Below are positions 7,246-14,459 of a DNA stretch of 15,394 bases, one piece after another. Made by a program: the position numbers and the translations under genes. Source of the DNA: Paracoccaceae bacterium (GTDB lineage: Bacteria; Pseudomonadota; Alphaproteobacteria; Rhodobacterales; Rhodobacteraceae); NCBI GenBank assembly GCA_007131465.1, contig SLQN01000558.1, positions 1 through 15,394 of the forward strand. The letters are read 5' to 3'. Below the pieces are notes generated by a model that saw nothing but the letters and a program-made list of their open reading frames with translations, had not been told where the DNA came from and did no database searches. The stretch's first letter is position 1. The number at the start of each line of letters is the position of its first letter.

Positions 7246-8407
7246 CTTCTGTCTCCACGTCACGGGCACCGAGCTGCATGTATTTCTGCAATGTGCGCAT
7301 TTCTTCAGAGGACAGCGCGACCGATTCCTGTTTGCCGCGCAGCACGCCGATCCATTGATTTGCTGTCTGATGCGAGCGGTCGCGCGGGGCATGGCATGTG
7401 CCACAGGCCGCCTGGTTCATCTGGTGCGCGTAGGCCCAGATGGTTTCTGCATCTTCGATGACCTGTCCCTGACGTACCCAGCTATCGAGGCTGACGCGGT
7501 TCCAGACCAGATCAGTATCCGGGTCAACCTCGCCTTCGCCCACTTCCACGCGGTCGGTATGCGCCGGCGACAGTGTCGCCTCGAAGATGCGCCGCCCGCG
7601 CTTGGCATAGATAACGCGATCAGCCCCTTCCTGCCGCCAGCCGCGCATACGGACCTTGATGGCATCGCCATCGCGTTCCAGGACCTCCAGCGCCGTTGCT
7701 GAAAGGACTTGCCCGATGGGGTTTTCTTCGGTCTTGGCATCAGCAGCACTGGCGTAATGCGCAATGGTGGTGATCGGATACAGCCTGTCGCCGCTGCCAG
7801 AGGAGCGTTCGGCCATCGCGACCATGTCGCGGTGCATTCGCGTGTAACCGCTCGACATATCCGGCAGCTTGTGGGCGATGCCCTTGTGGCACGTGATGCA
7901 GGTGTCGCCACGCGCGAAGCCTTCTTTCTTTTGAGCAACGGCCTCTGGCTTCATGTTTTCATAGTCAAACCGGTCGGAGTTATGGCAGGCGCGGCATTCC
8001 AGTGAGTCATTCGACTCCATCTGGTCCCAGACGCGCTGAGCCATCACCAGACGGCGCTCCTCGTATTTTTCGGGCGTGTCGATGGTGCCGACGATATAGT
8101 GGTAGAGTTCCTTTGTGGCCTCTGCCTTGCGAACCATCTTTGGCAACCAATCACGCGGCACGTGGCAATCGGCGCAGGTTGCCCCCACACCAGAGACATT
8201 CGTATGGTGCACGCTCCCCTGAAATTCCTCATAAGGGGTGTTCATGACATGGCAGGAAAGGCAAAAGCTCTCGCTATTGGTGGCCTCGACTGTCCAATTG
8301 AAGCCTCCCCAGAAGATGACCCCACCGAAGAAGCCGACGACGAAGATGCCGGCTACGGAAAAGACAGCGCTAGGCGAGAAGAGAAACGCCCGGATCTTGC
8401 GAAACAT
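7235..8407 (-). CDS. torC: pentaheme c-type cytochrome TorC/DorC (NapC/NirT family)
   Basis: This 390-residue membrane-anchored cytochrome takes electrons from the quinol pool and passes them to TorA in the periplasm. One N-terminal membrane anchor (about 13-37) is followed by four CxxCH haem sites of the NapC domain (Cys49, Cys78, Cys138 and Cys170 begin them) and a fifth, CGTCH, at 335-339 in the TorC-specific C-terminal domain. That fifth haem and the roughly 210-residue extension separate TorC/DorC from tetraheme NapC. The ATG at 8407 is chosen because AAGGGG stands 7 bases upstream and the protein then begins directly with the anchor; an earlier in-frame start would reach into the regulatory spacer and overlap torR. 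It is the first gene of torCDA. Confidence 0.95.
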   Translation of the reverse strand: MFRKIRAFLFSPSAVFSVAGIFVVGFFGGVIFWGGFNWTVEATNSESFCLSCHVMNTPYEEFQGSVHHTNVSGVGATCADCHVPRDWLPKMVRKAEATKELYHYIVGTIDTPEKYEERRLVMAQRVWDQMESNDSLECRACHNSDRFDYENMKPEAVAQKKEGFARGDTCITCHKGIAHKLPDMSSGYTRMHRDMVAMAERSSGSGDRLYPITTIAHYASAADAKTEENPIGQVLSATALEVLERDGDAIKVRMRGWRQEGADRVIYAKRGRRIFEATLSPAHTDRVEVGEGEVDPDTDLVWNRVSLDSWVRQGQVIEDAETIWAYAHQMNQAACGTCHAPRDRSHQTANQWIGVLRGKQESVALSSEEMRTLQKYMQLGARDVETEGGY

Positions 8408-8433
8408 TGAAACACCCCTTGTTTTTTGGGATG

Positions 8434-8450
8434 TTACATGGGCCATGTAA
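8434..8450. promoter_or_regulatory. perfect 8+1+8 palindrome, candidate operator
   Basis: TTACATGG (8434-8441) and CCATGTAA (8443-8450) are exact reverse complements around one G. The site lies 26 bases upstream of the torC start codon and just upstream of the proposed torR -35 box, so a bound protein could affect both genes. Confidence 0.55.
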
Positions 8451-8455
8451 ATGGC

Positions 8456-8484
8456 TTGCCATCTGAATGTTAATGAAGTATTAC
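8456..8484 (+). promoter_or_regulatory. candidate sigma-70 promoter of torR
   Basis: TTGCCA (8456-8461) and TATTAC (8479-8484) are 17 bases apart, matching 5 of 6 and 4 of 6 consensus positions. A transcript would begin near 8491, giving a leader of about 30 bases before the torR start. No equally good promoter was seen for torC on the other strand. Confidence 0.4.
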
Positions 8485-8522
8485 AAATTATTGCACGAAT
8501 ATGTAATGCTTGGAAGGCGATG

Positions 8523-9245
8523 ATGGGACTTCGCAAGACCATTCTTATCGTCGAGGACGAGCCCACCAGCATGGAGGCCATGGCCGCCTATTTCGAGATC
8601 GAGAATTACCGTGTCATCTGCGCCACTGACGGCGAGGAGATGTCACGCGCGCTTGACCGGCATCTGGTCAATCTTATCATCCTCGATCTCCGCCTGCCGG
8701 GCAAGGACGGGTTGACCTTGTTGCGAGAATTGCGGAGCAAATCCGATCTTCCGGTCATTGTGGTCAGTTCACGCTCGGATGAAATCGATCATATCGTCGC
8801 GCTGGAGATCGGTGCTGATGACTACCTCGACAAGCCTGTGAACCTACGTGAGTTGTTGGTGCGCGCACATAATATTCTGCGCCGCTGCGCGGGGCAGCGC
8901 AGTGCGATGCACGAGAATGGTACAGCGCGCATAGAGTTTGATGGTTGGGAGCTTGATGCCGATGCCCGCAGCCTGACCGACCACAGGGGCGCGGATATTC
9001 ATCTCACCGGCGCCGAGTTCGACTTGCTGCATCATCTCTTGCGGCGTGCGGGCAGCGTCCTGAGCCGCGAGCAGTTGCTTGAAGGATTGGGCGAGCACAG
9101 TTGGTCGCTCAATGATCGCACTATCGACGTTCTGGTGCGTCGCTTGCGCAGCAAGATCGAATGCGACCCGAAGCGCCCGCGGATGATTCAGACGGTTCGC
9201 GGGATCGGCTATGTCTGTCGCGCTGGCCAAAAACGAAGTGCATAA
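8523..9245 (+). CDS. torR: OmpR/PhoB-type response regulator TorR/DorR
   Basis: This 240-residue regulator likely accepts phosphate from the HPt domain of the hybrid kinase and switches torCDA. The N-terminal receiver shows the acidic pair Glu11/Asp12 (VEDEP), acceptor Asp55 in LIILDLRLPG, the Ser pair at 82-83 and Lys104 in LDKPV. The C-terminal winged helix (about 140-235) carries LTGAEFDLLHHLL, the recognition region RTIDVLVRRLRSKIE and the terminal IQTVRGIGYVC, all typical of the OmpR family. The second of two adjacent ATGs is preferred because GGAAGG (8512-8517) is 5 bases before it and only 2 before the first; the protein then begins MGLRKTILIVEDEP. It is transcribed away from torC, as dorR is linked to dorC in Rhodobacter, and convergently with the DUF2478 gene. 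Confidence 0.9.
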   Translation: MGLRKTILIVEDEPTSMEAMAAYFEIENYRVICATDGEEMSRALDRHLVNLIILDLRLPGKDGLTLLRELRSKSDLPVIVVSSRSDEIDHIVALEIGADDYLDKPVNLRELLVRAHNILRRCAGQRSAMHENGTARIEFDGWELDADARSLTDHRGADIHLTGAEFDLLHHLLRRAGSVLSREQLLEGLGEHSWSLNDRTIDVLVRRLRSKIECDPKRPRMIQTVRGIGYVCRAGQKRSA

Positions 9246-9278
9246 CGGCACGCGGCTTGACGAGCCTTGCGCTCGAGG

Positions 9279-9818
9279 TCAGGGAAGCAGCGCTGTTTTT
9301 GGGGGCGCAGCATCTGCCTGGCTCTGACCAATCGCGGCCAGCACCCAGTCGGCAATGGCCTGCGGGTCGGTCGGCAGCGGTGCGGCCAACCCGTCGGCGA
9401 AGGACAGAAAGGCCGGCAGATTCAGCCGGTTGACCCCGACGATCACGGGTATGCCCCGCGCGGTCGCGTCGGCGATGACATTCACCAGACCGCGGCCCTC
9501 GGCCTCCTGCTTGCCAAACTTGTTTACAATCAGCAGCGCTGCGCCATCCAGACGTGCTTCGACTTCGGTCACTGCGCTTTCCAATGCGCCGGGGTCAAGG
9601 CGGCACCCCCGCGCACCGACCCCTAGGTCCTGGCTGATCCGAAAGACCGGACCATCAGGCAGAACGCGAATATCCATGTCGCAGACCGCACGATCCGCCC
9701 GCGCGATATTGGTCTGCACGGTCCCGGCCAGTCGGATACCTGCCGCCTCCATCCGCGTCACAGCTTCGGCCAGACAAGCGTCGATGGCCCCGCGCCCTGT
9801 TGCAGTTACGAATCGCAT
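9279..9818 (-). CDS. DUF2478-type protein, putative molybdenum-related
   Basis: This 179-residue cytoplasmic protein resembles the DUF2478 family, often found near molybdenum uptake or cofactor genes (recalled, not searched). The fold looks Rossmann/P-loop-like: N-terminal beta strand, TGRGAIDACL turn, GIRLAGTVQTN, DMDIRVLPDG and a central LLIVNKFGKQEAEGRGL segment that is the most family-like part. The usual Walker A GxxxxGK[ST] is absent at the N-terminus, so NTP hydrolysis is doubtful. The start at 9818 is preferred because AAGGA lies 5 bases before it; the ATG at 9824 abuts that sequence. The gene follows moeA in the same direction after about 60 bases, and a hairpin (TGAGGG 9854-9859 with CCCTCA 9870-9875) lies between. 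It ends 33 bases from the convergent torR. Confidence 0.75.
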   Translation of the reverse strand: MRFVTATGRGAIDACLAEAVTRMEAAGIRLAGTVQTNIARADRAVCDMDIRVLPDGPVFRISQDLGVGARGCRLDPGALESAVTEVEARLDGAALLIVNKFGKQEAEGRGLVNVIADATARGIPVIVGVNRLNLPAFLSFADGLAAPLPTDPQAIADWVLAAIGQSQADAAPPKTALLP

Positions 9819-9877
9819 TTGCATCCTTGTTTCCGCTTCAGATTTGAATGTCCTGAGGGTGGTCGAAGCCCCTCACC

Positions 9878-11122
9878 TCAGAATGGTAGAAAATCGACAA
9901 GTGTTCCGTCCGGAATGTCGGCAGTTTCGCCGGGTATGCGCACCAGCCCGTCCGCCGCAGCGAGTTGCGCAGTACGATGCGACCCCACCCCCGTCATGCA
10001 AACGACGGTCAGCCCCTCCCCCACTCTCGCAGCCGCGCGGACTGCCAGACGATATTCGCAACGGCCCGGTTTGTGCGCGACCGGCGCGCCAAGCCTGGCA
10101 CTGGTCGTTTTCGGCATGATATCGTCTGACCCGACCATGGCCCGCGCAATAGGCGCGCCCAGGACGGTCCATGAGACAAAGGCGGCCACCGGGTTGCCGG
10201 GCAGAGCAATCCAGATCGCAGAGCCAATGCGGCCGACGGCAAAGGGTTTTCCGGGCTTCATGGCGAGCTTCATGACCTGCACCTCGCCACCTGCCTCTTG
10301 CACGATCCGGGGCATGTGATCCGCATCCCCCACCGATATACCACCGGTCGTAACGATAAGATCGGCAGTGGTAGCCGCGCGCGACACGGCCTCGCGCAAG
10401 CGCTCAGGCTGATCTGCATGGGTGCTGTGCTGCGTTAGCCTTATCCATGGCTGAGAGAGTGCCGCTACAAGCTGCGCGCGATTGACATCCCAGATCTGAC
10501 CCGGCGCGAGCGGCGCACCGGGTTCTTGAAGCTCGGAGCCCGTGGACACCAGCGCAACTTTCAGCCTTGGGCGCACCGCGACTGTCGCGTGACCACTCGC
10601 CGCCAGCGCAGCAGCTTCGCGCGGGCCAATCATACGACCGGCGGGCAGGATAGTTTCATCCGCCGCAAGATCAGAACCGGCACGGCGGATATGCGCGCCG
10701 ACTCTCGGGAACCGACGAAGTTCGATACCCGTGTCCAAAGACTGAACCTCTTCCTGCGGAACGATAGCGGTGACTCCGGCAGGGACTGGCGCCCCGGTGA
10801 GAATACGCAGCGCCGCACCTGGCGGACATTGGATCGGCATGTCACCCGCACGAATGGAGCCTGCGACGGTAACCTGCCAGGGACCGGTGCCGGACAGCGT
10901 GGCAGGGTCGAGCCCGTAACCATCCATTGCGGCATTGTCGAAAGGGGGCAAAGGGCACGGCGCAAGCGCGGCATCTGCGGTGACACGCCCAGTCGCCTGC
11001 TCTAGCGAAACGCTTTCGCTGAAGTGCGGCTGCGGAACAAGGGCAAGAGCATGTTCCAGTGCCACTTCAACTGGCACAGCTTTCATGTCCGAATCACAAC
11101 TGCAGCCTTGGTTATCTCTCAT
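9878..11122 (-). CDS. moeA: molybdopterin molybdenumtransferase MoeA
   Basis: This 414-residue cytoplasmic enzyme inserts molybdate into adenylylated molybdopterin in molybdenum cofactor synthesis. Family motifs are PPFDNAAMDGY (59-69), RILTGAPVPAG, STGSEL, the GTP-binding-like TGGISVGDADH (259-269), MKPGKPFAVG (288-297) and ALPGNPVAAF (306-315); the length is normal. The ATG at 11122 has GAGG 5 bases upstream. The first dozen residues hold a GCSCD cysteine pair ahead of the usual start of the fold (VPVEVALEHAL); a second in-frame ATG at residue 13 has no binding site, so the pair is probably translated. A MoeA copy between two molybdoenzyme gene sets suggests that it serves both, perhaps in addition to a housekeeping copy elsewhere. 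It is not coupled to the propeller gene, from which 373 bases separate it. Confidence 0.95.
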   Translation of the reverse strand: MRDNQGCSCDSDMKAVPVEVALEHALALVPQPHFSESVSLEQATGRVTADAALAPCPLPPFDNAAMDGYGLDPATLSGTGPWQVTVAGSIRAGDMPIQCPPGAALRILTGAPVPAGVTAIVPQEEVQSLDTGIELRRFPRVGAHIRRAGSDLAADETILPAGRMIGPREAAALAASGHATVAVRPRLKVALVSTGSELQEPGAPLAPGQIWDVNRAQLVAALSQPWIRLTQHSTHADQPERLREAVSRAATTADLIVTTGGISVGDADHMPRIVQEAGGEVQVMKLAMKPGKPFAVGRIGSAIWIALPGNPVAAFVSWTVLGAPIARAMVGSDDIMPKTTSARLGAPVAHKPGRCEYRLAVRAAARVGEGLTVVCMTGVGSHRTAQLAAADGLVRIPGETADIPDGTLVDFLPF

Positions 11123-11495
11123 TCAAACCTCGCGCCTGCAGATGAACTTGGCCCGGCCAGAGTGGCATCCGCTCAGACGAATTCACGTCGCCACTCCCCC
11201 CCTCGATCCTCAGCTGTCCTATTGTTGGCAGCGATAACACCAGTTCGCTTTGATCTGGGTCATGAGTTGCAACAACCACCACCTTGTCTGATGGGATCCC
11301 GATTCAAATTCACCATGAGGCTGCATTTGGCAATTCGCTGCGCCGGGTATTAATGGCCGCTTCGGTACACACTGGATGACAGATCGCCAGTCGGTCACGG
11401 TCGTGCGGGCACCTCGGCCCGGGGCTGAGCGCGCCCTTGCGGCAGCATAGCGTTGCACGCGCGAGGACAGAGTTTCGAATTCTTCGCGTTTGACA
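11123..11495. other. intergenic region upstream of moeA, no gene recognised
   Basis: These 373 bases lie between the end of the propeller gene and moeA, both on the minus strand. The open frames are short, overlap on both strands and show no family features. A 17-base near-palindrome at 11413-11429 (CTCGGCCC / GGGCTGAG with one G-U pair) could be a hairpin, without a T run. TTGAT-N4-GTCAT at 11250-11263 is only a partial FNR-type match. The moeA promoter should lie here, but I cannot place it with confidence. Confidence 0.5.
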
Positions 11496-13358
11496 CTAAT
11501 CTTGCTCCAGCCCGTCACGCCTGATGATCAAACCACCGTCACCTACCGCGAGCATCATGTTGTCGTCGGAGATTGCGACCGCCCGCAAGCCGGCCTCGAC
11601 ACCGGTCTGATCCGGGCGCCAGCTTTTTCCATCATGGAGCATTGCAGCGCCACCAGACCCCACTGCAACCACATAGGTGGCGTTGCCCGAAAGCGACAAA
11701 AGATCCTTTCGGGCGCGCGCCGGGGTGATCCGCCAGCGTTCGCCGTCGAAATGGCCCAAGGTTCCTGACAAGCCGGCGACAAAGATATCGTCCAGCGCGC
11801 GCCCCCAGACATCGAAAAGGAAATGCTCGGTCCCGGCGTTGAACACGTCCCACCGGGTTCCATTCCAACGCAGCACCAGCCCGAAGTCACCAACGGCGAG
11901 AACGTGCTCCGAGTCTTGGCCCCAGAGCCCGTACAACGCGCTGCGTGTGCCCGATGCCATGCGCATCCAGTCTGCGTTCTGGCCGCTGCTGCCAGTCTCG
12001 CAACGCAGGATCAGCCCCTCATCGCCAGCCGCAAACAAATTGCCCTGCTGGTCCGACCAAAGCGACATGATCGTGGTGTCCATCATCAGGTCAAACTCTT
12101 TGGTCCAGCGCTGCCCGTCATAGCGATGCACCTCACCAAGCTGACCCGCGGCCAGCAAGCTGCCGTCCAGCGCGCGCGAAAGGGCATGCAGACTCAAATC
12201 GCCCACGCTTGGAAGCGGCTCCCACTTGCCCCGGTCAAGTATCAGAACGGTCCCATTCTCTCCGCAGGCATAGGGCGTTCCGGTGAGAGGATCGGTCCAT
12301 AATCCCCAGAGTTGACGGTCAGTTCCCGAGTCCATCCTCGACCAGAGGCTCGGCCGTTCAGATGCTTGTACCTGTGGCGCGAATACAGTGAGCGCCGCAG
12401 AACTGCCAACAAGGACGGTGCCGAAATCCCCCACCACCAACGCCTCGCCACCAGGCAGGGGCACGAGGCCCTGAAGATCGTGGATCGTTCCGCTCTCGAT
12501 CTGATCCATGCGGCTGTCACGCAGCAGGTGCATCTGACCGCCATCGCCGACACAGACAATACCGGCGGGCGTCTGTGCGAGGTCGCGCAGGCGCCGGAAA
12601 CGATTCTCGGAAAACAGCGGGCGGCATGTCTCGCCATCCCACAGCAGCAGATCGCCCCGAAACCCGTTTTCCCGCGCGGTGTAGCGGCCGCCACCCAGAA
12701 GGATGGTGTCGGGCGCCACTTCCAGTGCTGCGACAAATGTCGTGCCAATCGGGCTTGGCACCTTTTCCCATGTGCCGTCCGGGCTGCGCATCAGCAGCGT
12801 GCCGTCCGCACCCCCGGCCAGGACCCGGCCATCACCAAGGCAGCGCACACAGCGCAGATGCGCGCGTGTGCCCGAATTCTCGGGCACCCAATCGTCGCCA
12901 TCAAGTCGCAGGATCGTGCCATTGTCACCAACCGCCCAGGTTTCGCCGGAGGCCGCGCCGTCAATGGCGAAGAGTGGTGTGTTTTCAGGCGTCGAACCAT
13001 AGCGCCCCTCACCATCGATCTGGCCGCCACGGACGCGCTGCCAGGTTTCGCCATTGAAGTGCAGGATCAGCCCCATCCAGCCGACCGCCCAGAGCGACTC
13101 ACGCCGCAGGCCCCAGAGCGCATGCACCGGCAGCGAGCTCGGGACTTGCATCCTGTCCCAGCGGCTGCCGTCGCAATGAAAGATCACGCCTTCATCTCCA
13201 GCGACGAAGACCCCTTCGGAATCGGCCCATCCCCCCCAGAACACGTCGCCCGAACCGGCGGCCAGCCCCTCTACGGGCTGCCAGGACCGGTTGTCATCCG
13301 GTTTCGCGAACTGCCCACGGAAAAGCGCGCGACGGTTCAATGTGTTGGCTTCATTCAT
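11496..13358 (-). CDS. double seven-bladed beta-propeller protein (Ycf48/BNR-like repeats)
   Basis: This 620-residue protein is made almost entirely of repeats of 38-48 residues with the pattern hhxhWGxxxxxhhAVGDxGxIhxxDGxxW. I count 14: seven from about 38 to 328 and seven from about 348 to 620, divided by a linker near 328-347. Fourteen is what two seven-bladed propellers need. Clear copies are SLWAVGWMGLILHFNGETW, NLFAAGDEGLIL, VLAVGDFGLVLRWNGTRW and IFVAGLSGTLGHFDGERW. No signal peptide or membrane segment is seen, so it is probably cytoplasmic. The N-terminus carries NRRALFRGQF (8-17), an arginine-pair motif without a hydrophobic stretch, like the start of NapF-type proteins. The ATG at 13358 lies 5 bases after the ATPase stop, with AAAGGG 8 bases upstream, so the two genes are co-translated. 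Function unknown; a scaffold or assembly role for the neighbouring enzyme is inference. Confidence 0.85.
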   Translation of the reverse strand: MNEANTLNRRALFRGQFAKPDDNRSWQPVEGLAAGSGDVFWGGWADSEGVFVAGDEGVIFHCDGSRWDRMQVPSSLPVHALWGLRRESLWAVGWMGLILHFNGETWQRVRGGQIDGEGRYGSTPENTPLFAIDGAASGETWAVGDNGTILRLDGDDWVPENSGTRAHLRCVRCLGDGRVLAGGADGTLLMRSPDGTWEKVPSPIGTTFVAALEVAPDTILLGGGRYTARENGFRGDLLLWDGETCRPLFSENRFRRLRDLAQTPAGIVCVGDGGQMHLLRDSRMDQIESGTIHDLQGLVPLPGGEALVVGDFGTVLVGSSAALTVFAPQVQASERPSLWSRMDSGTDRQLWGLWTDPLTGTPYACGENGTVLILDRGKWEPLPSVGDLSLHALSRALDGSLLAAGQLGEVHRYDGQRWTKEFDLMMDTTIMSLWSDQQGNLFAAGDEGLILRCETGSSGQNADWMRMASGTRSALYGLWGQDSEHVLAVGDFGLVLRWNGTRWDVFNAGTEHFLFDVWGRALDDIFVAGLSGTLGHFDGERWRITPARARKDLLSLSGNATYVVAVGSGGAAMLHDGKSWRPDQTGVEAGLRAVAISDDNMMLAVGDGGLIIRRDGLEQD

Positions 13359-13363
13359 GATGG

Positions 13364-14455
13364 CTACCCTTTGCGCGCGGCTTCGTGCAGGCGCCCGGCC
13401 TCGCCTTCAAGCATCGCTCCGAATTCTGCCTCCAGCCGCCTGCGCTCCTCCTCTGGCAGCTCGGTCAGGGCCTCCTGCAAATCTCGCGCCTCCATGTTCT
13501 GCCTGAAGACATCCGAGAGCGCGCGCGCCACCGAACCACTGAAATCTTCTCGCCCGAGTTCCGCAACGGCATCGATGAGCGGATCAAATGCTTGCGCCAC
13601 GGTGGATTCGGCGGCACTGACCACAAGCGGAGCACCGGCGTCCGACCCGGCCGCCAGTTCGGGCGCAAGCGGGATTTTTGCGATCCTGGGAATGTCGAAT
13701 TCCGCCAGCGCGTCCTCCAGCCCGGCATCGGGGAACATGTGGAAGGCACCGTCGCAATGTGGACAGATCACGCCGGACATGTTCTCCACGGCCCCGACCA
13801 CGGGCAAGCCACGCTCGCGACAGAAACGCGCGGCTTTGAGCGAATCCATCTGGGCGATGGCCTGTGGCGTAGTGACCAGAACCGAGGACAGGTTCGAGCC
13901 TTCGAGCATGTCGCACAGGGTGATGAGTTCGTTGCCAGTACCGGGGGGCATGTCGACCACCAGATAGTCCAGCGACCCCCAGTCAAAGCTACCGATCAGA
14001 TGATGAATGAAGTCATGTTTGTAAGCATCGCGCCAGACTATGGGGACAGTGTCGTCGGACAGCAGGAATGCGAGAGACCCCACGCGCAACGGATGCGCGA
14101 TCCCGTCGGCGCTGAAATTCAGGGTCTTCAGGCCTGACCACGTCGTGCGTGTATGCGCTCCGGCAAAGCCGAAGAACCGGCTCTGATTGGGCCCGTGAAT
14201 ATCGGCGTCGGCCATCCCCACCCGAAACCCGCGCTGCGCCAGCCCCGCCGCGAGATTGGCCGCGACCGTGCTTTTTCCGACACCACCCTTGTTGGCCAGA
14301 ACGACAATGATCTGGTCAATCTCTTCCAGCCGCGCCTCGATCAGGCGGCGGTTATGGTGCGGCTTGTCAAGAGTGCAGGTCTCTTCATGCGGGCAGAACT
14401 GACAGGCATGTCCAAGCGAACAGTCCAGTTTCGCAAGCTTTTCGCCGAATTGCAT
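13364..14455 (-). CDS. Mrp/Nbp35-type P-loop ATPase with N-terminal Cys cluster
   Basis: This 363-residue protein belongs to the Mrp/ApbC/Nbp35 FeS carrier family, which binds a bridging FeS cluster and delivers it to target proteins. Visible parts are four N-terminal cysteines (Cys12-x5-Cys18-x2-Cys21-x5-Cys27), deviant Walker A KGGVGKST (56-63), DADIHGPNQSRFFG (83-96), VVDMPPGTGNELI (166-178), and CPHC (231-234) for the shared cluster. The CX2CX5C part equals that of eukaryotic Nbp35, whose first spacer is 13 rather than 5; ordinary bacterial Mrp lacks it. A charged helical tail of about 70 residues follows residue 292. The ATG at 14455 is 4 bases after the haem-protein stop with GAGGGG 7 bases upstream; a longer frame to 14746 only reads through that gene. 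A dedicated FeS insertion role for a molybdoenzyme is inferred from context. Confidence 0.9.
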   Translation of the reverse strand: MQFGEKLAKLDCSLGHACQFCPHEETCTLDKPHHNRRLIEARLEEIDQIIVVLANKGGVGKSTVAANLAAGLAQRGFRVGMADADIHGPNQSRFFGFAGAHTRTTWSGLKTLNFSADGIAHPLRVGSLAFLLSDDTVPIVWRDAYKHDFIHHLIGSFDWGSLDYLVVDMPPGTGNELITLCDMLEGSNLSSVLVTTPQAIAQMDSLKAARFCRERGLPVVGAVENMSGVICPHCDGAFHMFPDAGLEDALAEFDIPRIAKIPLAPELAAGSDAGAPLVVSAAESTVAQAFDPLIDAVAELGREDFSGSVARALSDVFRQNMEARDLQEALTELPEEERRRLEAEFGAMLEGEAGRLHEAARKG

Positions 14456-14459
14456 GCGT

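Larger units (their letters stand above)
8408..8522. promoter_or_regulatory. divergent torC/torR control region
   Basis: This AT-rich 115-bp spacer separates the two divergent start codons. Besides the palindrome at 8434-8450 it holds related words on the plus strand: ATGTAAATGG (8445-8454), ATGTTAATGA (8467-8476) and ATGTAATGC (8501-8509), plus the inverted ATTAC at 8480-8484. The starts of the first two are 22 bases apart, about two helical turns. Such spaced copies suit several TorR molecules controlling torCDA and torR itself. That TorR binds here is inference; the words do not match the E. coli tor box (CTGTTCATAT) closely. Confidence 0.6.

Noticed and set aside
11250..11263. FNR/FnrL-like site TTGAT-N4-GTCAT upstream of moeA
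   Set aside because: Only the first half-site is perfect; the second matches 3 of 5 positions, and it lies about 130 bases from the start codon. One such match by chance is not surprising.
11219..11518. Minus-strand open frame of 99 codons between the propeller gene and moeA
   Set aside because: It overlaps the propeller gene end, and no family motif or binding site is seen; competing short frames exist on both strands.
12312..13967. Long plus-strand open frame of 551 codons opposite the propeller and ATPase genes
   Set aside because: It is antisense to two well-supported genes, shows no family motifs, and has the composition expected of a mirror frame in GC-rich DNA.
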